Assembly: GCF_003604215.1 (NCBI RefSeq)
Contig: NZ_QXGS01000012.1
Span: 27,462-91,461, forward strand
Source: Teichococcus vastitatis
Lineage (GTDB): Bacteria > Pseudomonadota > Alphaproteobacteria > Acetobacterales > Acetobacteraceae
DNA: 64,000 nt
Direction of reading: 5' to 3'
A model generated the notes under the pieces. The model worked only from the letters and a program-made list of their open reading frames with translations. It ran no database searches and had not been told where the DNA came from. The position numbers and the translations under genes were made by a program. The number at the start of each line of letters is the position of its first letter. Position 1 is the first letter of the stretch. Below, piece by piece: positions 8,386 to 15,831 of the stretch.

Positions 8386-9167
8386 GGCCGAGTTGGTGGC
8401 TGCGCCTCTTCGCAGCGCTGGGCTTCGTGGTGTTGCTGGCGCCCGGTGCTCTGGTGGCGCTGATCAGCATCAGCGCCGGCGACTTCCTGACCTTTCCGCC
8501 GCCTGGCTTCTCGCTGCGCTGGTACCGGGCGCTGCTGTCCAACGGCACGCTGATGTCGGCGCTCGGCACCAGCGCCCTGCTGGCGGCCATCGTTTCGGTG
8601 CTGGCGCTGCTGCTGGGCGGGCCGGCGGCCTATGCCATCGCCCGGCTGGAATTCCCCGGCCGCGGCATGCTGGAAGCGATGCTGTCGGCGCCGCTGCTGT
8701 TGCCGACCCTGGTGCTGGGCCTCGGCCTGTTGCTGGTGCTGCAGCCGCTCGGACTGGCGGCGACTTGGCCGGGACTGGTGCTGGGGCACTGCCTCGTCGC
8801 CATTCCCTTTGCCGTGCGCATCATGACCACTGCCTTCGCCACCGTGCCGAAGGAGCTGGAGGCGGCGGCCTGGACGCTCGGCGCCACGCCGCTGCAGGCG
8901 GCGCTGCGGATCACCCTGCCCAACGCCGCCCCCGGCGCCGTGGCCGCCGCGGTGCTGACCTTCCTGGTGTCCTTCGACGAAACGGTGATCAGCCTGTTCC
9001 TGGTGGGACCGCGCCTGACCACCCTGCCGGTGGAGATGTTCCGCTACGCGGAGCGCACCACGGACCCGCTGATCGCCGCGCTGGCGATGAGCCTGATCGT
9101 TTTCGCCGTCCTGATGGTCGCCCTGGTGGAGCGGCTGCTGGGCCTTACCCGAGCCATGGGAAAGTAA
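8382..9167 (+). CDS. ABC transporter permease (PotC-like)
   Basis: Second permease subunit, 261 residues, about six membrane spans. The EAA motif is LEAAAWTLGATPLQAALRITL (about 163). The segment LTFLVSFDETVISLFLVGP is characteristic of PotC-type subunits. It starts in an ATGA overlap with permease 1 and is followed after 3 nt by the RraA-like gene, so all five genes are probably co-transcribed. Confidence 0.92.
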   Translation: MRPSWWLRLFAALGFVVLLAPGALVALISISAGDFLTFPPPGFSLRWYRALLSNGTLMSALGTSALLAAIVSVLALLLGGPAAYAIARLEFPGRGMLEAMLSAPLLLPTLVLGLGLLLVLQPLGLAATWPGLVLGHCLVAIPFAVRIMTTAFATVPKELEAAAWTLGATPLQAALRITLPNAAPGAVAAAVLTFLVSFDETVISLFLVGPRLTTLPVEMFRYAERTTDPLIAALAMSLIVFAVLMVALVERLLGLTRAMGK

Positions 9168-9170
9168 CCG

Positions 9171-9839
9171 ATGCCCAAATATGTTGTGGAAACCATGCCG
9201 GCCTCGTTGAGCGGCGAGGTGGTCGAGCTGCTGGAAAAGACCGAAACGGCAACCGTGGGGCATTGGCGCCACTGGGGCTTCTGCGACCGTAGGATCCAGG
9301 GCCTGCTGCGCCGCCGGGTCGCCGGCACGGCCGTGACGCTGCAGATTCCGGGGCCGGATTCCACCCTGCTGCACCACGCGCTCGGCCTGCTGCGCCCTGG
9401 CGACGTCCTGGTGGTGGACCGGCTGGGCGATGACCGGCACGCCTGCTGGGGCGGCGGCGTCACCGTGGCGGCCAAGGCGGCCGGCGCCAAGGCCGGGGTG
9501 GTGGACGGTGCCTGCACCGACATCGAGGAGGTCGAGGCCTCTGACTTTCCGCTGTGGTGCCGCGGCTTGGCGCCGATCACCACGCGCATTTACGACCTTG
9601 GCGGCCGCATGAACGTGCCGGTGGCCATCGGCGGTGTGGTGGTGATGCCGGGGGATGCCGTCCTGTGCGACGAAAGCGGCGTGCTGGTGCTGCCGCCGGC
9701 CGAGGCCGAGGCCGAGGCGCGCGCCGCCATCGCCCGCCAGGAGCGGGGCATGGGCACGCAGGAGAAGGTGGCGGCCGGGGCCAAGCTTGGTGACATTTCC
9801 GGCGCCACGGCGAAGGTGCTGGCGGGCCTCGCCGGCTGA
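9171..9839 (+). CDS. RraA family protein (4-hydroxy-4-methyl-2-oxoglutarate aldolase/oxaloacetate decarboxylase-like)
   Basis: A 222-residue RraA-fold protein. The family motif is visible as GVVDGACTDIEEVE, with the Arg/Asp metal-site region (GDVLVVDRLGDDRHACWGG) before it. Proteins of this fold include divalent-metal-dependent aldolases and decarboxylases acting on oxo-acids, as well as the RNase E inhibitor RraA. Position at the end of a solute importer operon favours a catabolic enzyme over an RNase regulator. The gene ends just before a strong rho-independent terminator at 9845-9877. Confidence 0.85.
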   Translation: MPKYVVETMPASLSGEVVELLEKTETATVGHWRHWGFCDRRIQGLLRRRVAGTAVTLQIPGPDSTLLHHALGLLRPGDVLVVDRLGDDRHACWGGGVTVAAKAAGAKAGVVDGACTDIEEVEASDFPLWCRGLAPITTRIYDLGGRMNVPVAIGGVVVMPGDAVLCDESGVLVLPPAEAEAEARAAIARQERGMGTQEKVAAGAKLGDISGATAKVLAGLAG

Positions 9840-9844
9840 GGATG

Positions 9845-9877
9845 TGACGTCCCGGATTACCGGGACGTCATGTTTTA
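9845..9877 (+). terminator. Rho-independent terminator after the importer operon
   Basis: A perfect 11-bp inverted repeat (9845-9855 with 9860-9870, loop ATTA) is followed by a T-rich stretch at 9871-9877. It sits 6 nt after the RraA-like stop codon and should separate the importer operon from the ferri-chelate binding protein. Confidence 0.85.
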
Positions 9878-9883
9878 GGGGGA

Positions 9884-9906
9884 TGCGAATGCGTATCATT
9901 TCTGCG
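9884..9906 (+). promoter_or_regulatory. Candidate Fur-type iron box
   Basis: An imperfect palindrome, TGCGAATGCGTATCATTTCT (9884-9903) continuing to GCG at 9906, resembles Fur/Irr-type boxes with AAT..ATT half-sites. It lies about 50 nt upstream of the iron-chelate binding protein start at 9956, where repression by iron would be expected. The match is by eye only. Confidence 0.45.
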
Positions 9907-9955
9907 TAGAAGACGGCGCCGGATGCGCTCCGGCCCCCGTGAAGGAGCTTGCCGC

Positions 9956-11095
9956 ATGTCGATCCGTCGCCGCGCCCTGATCGCCGCCAGCCTGGCGGCG
10001 CCTCTGCTCCGCCCCCTCTCCGCCGGGGCGGCGGAGACCCGCCCCGTCACCGACATCACAGGGCGCACGGTGCAGGTGAAGCGGGAGGTCCGGCGGGTCA
10101 TCCTGGGGGAAGGGCGGCAGATCTATCTGCTCGCCGCGCTGGACCGGGAAGCGCCGTTCGGGCGGGTGGTCGGCTGGCGCGATGATTTCCGCAAGGCCGA
10201 TTTCGATGGCTACACTGCTTATCAGCGCCGCTGGCCGGAGATCGATCAGCTTCCCACCTTCGGCGGGGTCAAGGACGGCACCTTCGACGTGGAGCAGGCC
10301 ATTTCCCTGCGGCCCGACGTCATCATCATGAACCTTGAATCCAAGGTGGCCACGGAGGAGGGGGGTTTGATCGCCAAGCTTGCCGCCGTGAACGTTCCCG
10401 TGCTGTTCATCGACTTCCGGGAACGGCCCTTCGAGAACGCGGAGCGCAGCATCCACATCATGGGCGAGGTGATGGGCCGCGAGGAGCGGGCCGAGGAACT
10501 GGCCGCCTTCCGCCGACAGGAGGTGGACCGCGTCACCGCCCGGCTGGCCGGTTTGGGCGGCCCGCGCCCCAAGGTGATGATCGAGCGCGCCGCCGGCTAT
10601 GACGAGAGCTGCTGCATGTCCTTCGGCGACGAGAATTTCGGCCGCATGGTCAAGGTAGCGGGCGGCGACAACATCGCCGAGAAACTGATCCCCGGCACCT
10701 TCGGCATCATCAATCCGGAGCAGGTGATCGCGGCCAACCCGGATGTGGTGATCGCCACGGGGAGCAACTGGAAGCTCTACGCGCCCGGCGGCGCCTGGGT
10801 GGGCGTCGGCCCCGGCGCCGATCCGAAGGTAGCGGCCGAACGGCTGCGGGCGCTGATGCGGCGGCCGGCCTACAGCAGCCTGCCGGTGCGGCAGACGGGC
10901 CGCGTGCACGCCATCTGGCATCAGTTCTATGACAGCCCCTATCAATTCGTGGCGGTGCAGGTCCTGGCCAAGTGGATCCACCCGGAGCTGTTCGCTGACC
11001 TGGACCCCGACGCGACCTTCCGGCGGTTCCATGAACGCTTCCTTCCCGTCGCGTATCAGCCCGGCTACTGGGTCACAGCAGCCAGAAGCGCCTGA
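9956..11095 (+). CDS. Iron-siderophore/cobalamin-type ABC transporter substrate-binding protein
   Basis: Periplasmic binding protein of the FecB/FepB/BtuF class, 379 residues. The start at 9956 has a good ribosome site (AAGGAG at 9941-9946) and a signal sequence MSIRRRALIAASLAAPLL. The mature protein begins with the family signature TRPVTDITGRTVQVKREVRRV and has the lobe-linking DVIIMNL and NPDVVIATG strands. It has an unusual Cys pair in YDESCCMSFGDENFG (about 220). No permease or ATPase gene is adjacent, so it must work with a transporter encoded elsewhere. A Fur-like box upstream suggests iron repression. Confidence 0.87.
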   Translation: MSIRRRALIAASLAAPLLRPLSAGAAETRPVTDITGRTVQVKREVRRVILGEGRQIYLLAALDREAPFGRVVGWRDDFRKADFDGYTAYQRRWPEIDQLPTFGGVKDGTFDVEQAISLRPDVIIMNLESKVATEEGGLIAKLAAVNVPVLFIDFRERPFENAERSIHIMGEVMGREERAEELAAFRRQEVDRVTARLAGLGGPRPKVMIERAAGYDESCCMSFGDENFGRMVKVAGGDNIAEKLIPGTFGIINPEQVIAANPDVVIATGSNWKLYAPGGAWVGVGPGADPKVAAERLRALMRRPAYSSLPVRQTGRVHAIWHQFYDSPYQFVAVQVLAKWIHPELFADLDPDATFRRFHERFLPVAYQPGYWVTAARSA

Positions 11096-11243
11096 TTCGA
11101 AACTAAAGGGCGTTTTTTCCTTTAGGCATTCATTCTGTTGGTTCGTCTTTAGTCTCTTTTCCGCGAAGATACTAGCAAATGTGCCTTTTGCCATCGCATT
11201 CGCGCGAGGATGGGTTTCGTCTCACTGAAACGCCGTTTAGACG

Positions 11244-11888
11244 ATGCTCATGCGCCGCCGAGCTCTTTTCCTCACCGCTGCCGCGACCTTCACCATCGTC
11301 GCCCCCGCCATCGGCTGGGCGGCGCGCCGATTGCCGGACCCGCCCGGTGCACGCCGCCTGAGCCTGCGCCACGCCGCCAACGGCGCGACCTTCTCGGGCA
11401 TCTATCACAACGGTCGCGACTTCGATCCCGTGGCGATGGCGGAATTGTCTGAGGTGCTGGCCGATACCCGCACCGGGAAAGTGCGGGAATTCGATCCCTC
11501 CGCCGTCGACATCGTGTGGGAGATGGGGCGGCGGCAGCGGTTTTCCGAATTCGTCGTGCTGTCCGGGTACCGTACGCCGGAAACCAACCGCGCCGTCCAT
11601 GGTGCCGGCGACAGCCAGCACCTTCGGGCGGCGGCGATGGATCTGATGATGCCAGCGGCGAAGTTCGCGACCTTTGGGGAAGCGGCGCTCAAGCTCGGCC
11701 GCGGCGGTGTGGGGCTGTATCCGGACCAAGGCTTCATTCACCTGGATTCTGGCCCGGTGCGCCACTGGGGCGGCGGCGAGGGCCGCGCCATCGCCGTGGG
11801 GGCCACGCCGCCGGCACCGCGCAAATCCGCCGCGCAGATGCGGGTGGACCGGATGGCCGAAGCCTGGGCGGCGATGCGCCGCCGCTGA
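11244..11888 (+). CDS. DUF882/YcbK-like peptidase (M15-type fold), exported
   Basis: A 214-residue YcbK-family protein with a signal peptide (MRRRALFLTAAATFTIVAPA). Zn-site motifs of the M15-like fold are present: VLSGYRTPETN, SQHLRAAAMDL (His and Asp ligands, about 129-138) and FIHLDSGPVRHW (His, about 165). Family members are thought to act on peptidoglycan cross-links. ATGs at 11244 and 11250 are both possible. The gene is convergent with the SDR gene at 11906. Its upstream region (11096-11243) is strikingly A/T-rich for this genome. Confidence 0.85.
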   Translation: MLMRRRALFLTAAATFTIVAPAIGWAARRLPDPPGARRLSLRHAANGATFSGIYHNGRDFDPVAMAELSEVLADTRTGKVREFDPSAVDIVWEMGRRQRFSEFVVLSGYRTPETNRAVHGAGDSQHLRAAAMDLMMPAAKFATFGEAALKLGRGGVGLYPDQGFIHLDSGPVRHWGGGEGRAIAVGATPPAPRKSAAQMRVDRMAEAWAAMRRR

Positions 11889-11905
11889 TCCGGCACCATG
11901 ATGAC

Positions 11906-12601
11906 CTAGAGCATGTCCTCATGGCGGCAATTCACCAGAAGCTCCGCGATGCTGGCGGTGTTCGGCAGGTGCAGCAGCACCTCCGCCAGCACGGCGATGT
12001 CATCTGGATGCGACATCTTCTCGCGTGGCCAGTTGCTGACATGCGCGGTCATGTCCGTATCCACGAAGCCAGGGCACAGCGCGCTGGCACGGATGCCGTG
12101 CTCGAAGCCGAGCCGCCGCACCTCCTGCGTGAGCGCCATCACCGCGAACTTACTCATGGCATAGGCCAGATTGTCGTTGCGGACCCGTTTGCCGGACAGG
12201 GAGGCGATGTTGAGGACACGGCCGCTGCCGCTCGCCACCAGATGCGGCCACGCGGCGCGGATCACGCGCAGCGGCCCCTTGGTGTTCACCGTCCAGGCCG
12301 CATCCATGGCCGTTTCGTCCGGGTCGAGCAGCGTGCCGCGGGTGTTGATGCCGGCGGCGTTGACCACCGCATCGATCCGCCCGTGCCGTGCCAGGGTGGC
12401 GGCCGCCCAGGCTTCCGCCGCGCCAGGCTCGGACGCGTCGTAAGCATGATGCCCCAGCGCCGGATGGGAGGGCAGCCGCGCCGGGTCGCGCACGCCGGCG
12501 CTGACCGTGCAGCCAGCGTCCAGCAGCCGGCCCAGAATCGCGCGGCCTATTCCACGCGTGGCGCCGGACAACATCACCACGCGCCCCTGCGGCTGCAGCA
12601 T
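11906..12601 (-). CDS. Short-chain dehydrogenase/reductase (SDR)
   Basis: NAD(P)-dependent SDR of 231 residues. The cofactor loop SGATRGIGRA (12-21), NAAG, the catalytic Ser in NIASLSG and the YAMSK pair (about 157-161) are intact. It begins 11 nt after the binding-protein stop, and its GAGGAGG ribosome site overlaps that stop, so it is the last gene of the hyuA-hyuB-SBP operon. Its substrate may be an alcohol or ketone product of the pathway. Confidence 0.9.
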   Translation of the reverse strand: MLQPQGRVVMLSGATRGIGRAILGRLLDAGCTVSAGVRDPARLPSHPALGHHAYDASEPGAAEAWAAATLARHGRIDAVVNAAGINTRGTLLDPDETAMDAAWTVNTKGPLRVIRAAWPHLVASGSGRVLNIASLSGKRVRNDNLAYAMSKFAVMALTQEVRRLGFEHGIRASALCPGFVDTDMTAHVSNWPREKMSHPDDIAVLAEVLLHLPNTASIAELLVNCRHEDML

Positions 12602-12612
12602 GCCCCGCCTCC

Positions 12613-14142
12613 TCAGCTCAACGTGGTGGTTTCAAGGGTGAGGCCCGAATAGAAGGTCAGCGCGCCCGGAAGGTTCCGGAAGCCGCTCACCGCCTGCCGC
12701 ATGGCGTAGCCCTGGCTGCGCCAGCTCAGCCCGACGATCGGCGCTTCCGCGATCGCGACCTGTTCCAGCTCGCGGTAGATCGCCTTGCGCTTGGCTTCGT
12801 CGAACTCGGCGCGGCCGGCCGCGAACAGCTCGCTGATGCGCGGCGTCGGCAGGCCGTAGCTGCGGATGTAGGCCGTCGCTAGGCTGCCATCGAGGATGTT
12901 GGACAAGCCGTCGGGATCATTGCTGTCCGCCGCCGTGCCCATCATCGCGAGGTCGTATTGGCCGCGATTGCCAATGGCCACGCGCGTCGCCCAATCCGGG
13001 AGGTTCAGCGTCGCCTGGATGCCGATGGCGGCGAGGTGCTGCTGCACCACCTCGGCGGAATCCTTGTGCATGCCGTATTGCGCCGTGGACAGCAGGTTGC
13101 AGGCAAAGCCGTTGCCGTGCCCGGCCTCCGCCAGCAGCTTCTTCGCCAGGGCGGGATCGTAGTTCCAGCCATCCTTGAGATCGGGGTTGTAGTAGGGGTT
13201 GTTTTCAGGGATCGGCAGATGCGCCATGGGCGAGCCGCGCCCGAAGAAGGCCGCCTTCACCAGATCCTCGCGCCGGACGGCATGGGCCACCGCCTTACGC
13301 ACCCGCGCATCGTTGAAGGGCGGCTTGCTGCCGTTGAACACCAGGTACATGAACGGCCCGTCGACGGCATCAAGCTTCAGCTGCGGATTGTCGCCGATCG
13401 CCGCCATGGATTGCCAGGGCACGTACTCGATCAGGTCCACATCGCCGGATTGCAGCGCGGCGACGCGCAGGTTCTCATCGGCATAGGCCACTACGCGAAT
13501 AGCCTTCAGCTTCGGCAGGCCGGGCTTGTAGAAGCCTTCGAAGGCTTCTAGCTCCAGCGAGGAGCCGCGCTCCTGCGACTTCAGCACAAACGGCCCGGCG
13601 CCGATGAAGTCACGGCCGGAGGATTGGCGCGAGATGACCGGCAGGTGATAGCTGGCCATCCAGTTCGGCAGCGTCACCAGCGGCACCCTGGTGATCATCC
13701 GCACGGTGCGGTCATCCGGCGTCTCGATCCGCGCGATGTTGCGGATTTCGGTGCGCAGATGCGCGGTGGATTTCTCCGACGCCACCTGCTCCAGCGTCCA
13801 TTTGACATCGGCGGCGGTGACCTTGTCGCCGTTCTGGAATTTGGCGTCGCGCAGCCGGAACACCCAGGTCAGGTCATTCTCGCGCGACCAGGATTCCGCC
13901 AGCTCCGGATGCAGCTGCCCGTCCGTGCCGTAGGAGATCAGGCCGCGATAGATCATCAGCTTGATCGTCGCGGCGGCGGTGCCGCTGTTGGCCCAGGGCT
14001 GGATGTTGGGCGGATAGCTGGACAATCCGAAGCGCAGCACGCCCGCAGGCTGCGCCCTGGCGTCCGCGCCTCGGAGGAAGGGCAGCAGCCCGGTGGCAGC
14101 GGCGCCGGCCAGGATGGACCGTCGGGTGGCGTTGATGGCCAT
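12613..14142 (-). CDS. ABC transporter substrate-binding protein, family 5
   Basis: A 509-residue periplasmic SBP family 5 protein. The start at 14142 (MAINATRRSILAGAAATG) has AAGGAG upstream and a twin-arginine-like signal region. Family segments include WVFRLRDAKFQNGDKVTAAD and the C-terminal AIAEAPIVGLSWRSQGY. It sits between hyuB and an SDR, 36 nt after hyuB. This suggests its ligand is the hydantoin, oxoproline-like or amide compound processed by the hydantoinase. No permeases are in the operon. Confidence 0.9.
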   Translation of the reverse strand: MAINATRRSILAGAAATGLLPFLRGADARAQPAGVLRFGLSSYPPNIQPWANSGTAAATIKLMIYRGLISYGTDGQLHPELAESWSRENDLTWVFRLRDAKFQNGDKVTAADVKWTLEQVASEKSTAHLRTEIRNIARIETPDDRTVRMITRVPLVTLPNWMASYHLPVISRQSSGRDFIGAGPFVLKSQERGSSLELEAFEGFYKPGLPKLKAIRVVAYADENLRVAALQSGDVDLIEYVPWQSMAAIGDNPQLKLDAVDGPFMYLVFNGSKPPFNDARVRKAVAHAVRREDLVKAAFFGRGSPMAHLPIPENNPYYNPDLKDGWNYDPALAKKLLAEAGHGNGFACNLLSTAQYGMHKDSAEVVQQHLAAIGIQATLNLPDWATRVAIGNRGQYDLAMMGTAADSNDPDGLSNILDGSLATAYIRSYGLPTPRISELFAAGRAEFDEAKRKAIYRELEQVAIAEAPIVGLSWRSQGYAMRQAVSGFRNLPGALTFYSGLTLETTTLS

Positions 14143-14178
14143 GCGAACTCTCCTTTGCTGCACCTGCTCGAAACGGCA

Positions 14179-15831
14179 TCAGGCAGATTGCGGATAGAAC
14201 TCCCGGGCGGCCGCGGCGCTGATGTTGCCCTGGATCAGGTCGCGCCGCACCGCCTCCACACTGCGCCGGCCCGGGGAACCGTAGCCACCCGCGCCCGGGC
14301 TGACGATGGCGAACCACTGCCCTGCCTTCAGCTCTGCATTGGGTCCGTCGAAGGTGACATCGGGGCCGCATTCCACGCGGCCATGAGCGCCACCCTGGCC
14401 GCCGAACAGGCCCCAGCTGCGCGAATGCAGGCGCGACAGGTCGATGCGCACGCGAACATCCTCGTCCGCCCGGTAGACCCGGCGCAGCGCCATGCCGCCG
14501 CGATGTTCCCCGGCGCCGCCGGAATCCTGCACCAGCTCGTAGCGCAGCAGGGTCAGCGGGTATTCGATCTCCAGCGCCTCAGCCGGCAGGTTCGAGGTGT
14601 TGGTTCCGTGCACATGCACGCCGTCGAGCCCATCCTTGTTGAAGCGTGCGCCCGACCCGCCACCCATGGTTTCCAGATAAACCCAGAGCGAGCCGTCCGA
14701 CCGGCGGCTGCCAATGAAACTGGCCACCGTGCAGGTGGAGTTGGAGCAGGCGGTGACGCGCTCCGACACCGCCTGCGCCAACGCGCCGAGCACCATGTCA
14801 GCCACGCGCTGGCAGGCCTGTAGCCGCCCATTCACCGCCGCCGGGTGGCGGCAATGGACGATGCTGCCCTCCCGACCGGTGACGGTGAGAGGCCGCGCCA
14901 GCCCGGCATTGGGCAGGATGGACGGGTCCACCACCGACTTTACGGCATAATACGCAGTGGCCAGCAGCGCCGTGTAGGTCATGTTGATGCCGGCGCGCAC
15001 CTGATCGGGGGCGTCGAACTGCAGCGCCATCTCATCGCCTCGCACGGTGATCTCCACCGAGAAGGGTAGGGTGCCGGCGATCTCCGGGCTGTCGAACACG
15101 TCCTCGAAGCACCAGCGGCCGTCGGGAATGGCGGCGATGCCCGCGCGCATCTTGCGCTCTGCATAGTCGAGCAGCGCCGCGCCGGCCGCCAGCACCGTGT
15201 CGGTGCCGTATTTCGCGCACAAGGCCTGGAAGCGCTGCACGCCGACCCGATTCGCCGCCATCTGCGCCCGCAGATCCGACAAGCGCTCATGCGGCACCTG
15301 GCAGTTCAGGAGGATCAGGTTCTGGATGTCGGATTGCAGGACGCCCCCGCGATACAGCCGGACGGGGGGAATGCGCAGGCCTTCCTGGTAGATATGCGCG
15401 TGGCCACGATCGGCGAAATCGGAATGATGCGCCAGGTTCACGGTCCAGGCGACAATGCGGCCCTCGACGAAGATCGGCTCGGCCAGCACGATGTCCGGCA
15501 GGTGGGTGCCGCCTCCGGCATAGGCATCGTTGCCGACGAACACGTCGCCTGGCCGCATCTCCTCGACGCGGTGGTGCTTCATGATCTCCGGCACGATGCC
15601 GATGAAGCTGCCCAGGTGGATCGGGATGTGTTCCGCCTGGCAGAGCGTCTCGCCCCCGGTGTTGAACAGCGCGGTGGAACAATCGCGCCGTTCCTTGATG
15701 TTGGTCGAATAGCTGGCGCGGATCAATGCCTCGCCGGTTTCCTCGACGATGGACGACAGGGCGGCGCCGATTACCTCGACGGTGATGGGATCGAGCGCCA
15801 TGCTCATGCCGCGCTGCGGGGCCTGCCTCAT
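14179..15831 (-). CDS. hyuB: Hydantoinase B/oxoprolinase family protein (HyuB)
   Basis: Large subunit-B type protein of ATP-dependent hydantoinase/5-oxoprolinase, 550 residues. The N-terminus MALDPITVEVIGAALSSIVEE and the block RRDCSTALFNTGGETLCQAEH are hallmark HyuB sequences. The core VGNDAYAGGGTHLPDIVLAEP is also typical. ATGs at 15831, 15807 and 15801 are all possible; the first overlaps the hyuA stop (ATGA), which supports coupling. It acts with HyuA in opening a cyclic amide ring. Confidence 0.92.
   Translation of the reverse strand: MRQAPQRGMSMALDPITVEVIGAALSSIVEETGEALIRASYSTNIKERRDCSTALFNTGGETLCQAEHIPIHLGSFIGIVPEIMKHHRVEEMRPGDVFVGNDAYAGGGTHLPDIVLAEPIFVEGRIVAWTVNLAHHSDFADRGHAHIYQEGLRIPPVRLYRGGVLQSDIQNLILLNCQVPHERLSDLRAQMAANRVGVQRFQALCAKYGTDTVLAAGAALLDYAERKMRAGIAAIPDGRWCFEDVFDSPEIAGTLPFSVEITVRGDEMALQFDAPDQVRAGINMTYTALLATAYYAVKSVVDPSILPNAGLARPLTVTGREGSIVHCRHPAAVNGRLQACQRVADMVLGALAQAVSERVTACSNSTCTVASFIGSRRSDGSLWVYLETMGGGSGARFNKDGLDGVHVHGTNTSNLPAEALEIEYPLTLLRYELVQDSGGAGEHRGGMALRRVYRADEDVRVRIDLSRLHSRSWGLFGGQGGAHGRVECGPDVTFDGPNAELKAGQWFAIVSPGAGGYGSPGRRSVEAVRRDLIQGNISAAAAREFYPQSA

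Noticed and set aside
8256-9899. 547-codon minus-strand frame opposite permease and RraA genes
   Set aside because: Gln/His/Arg-rich shadow frame; the plus strand is fully explained by real genes.
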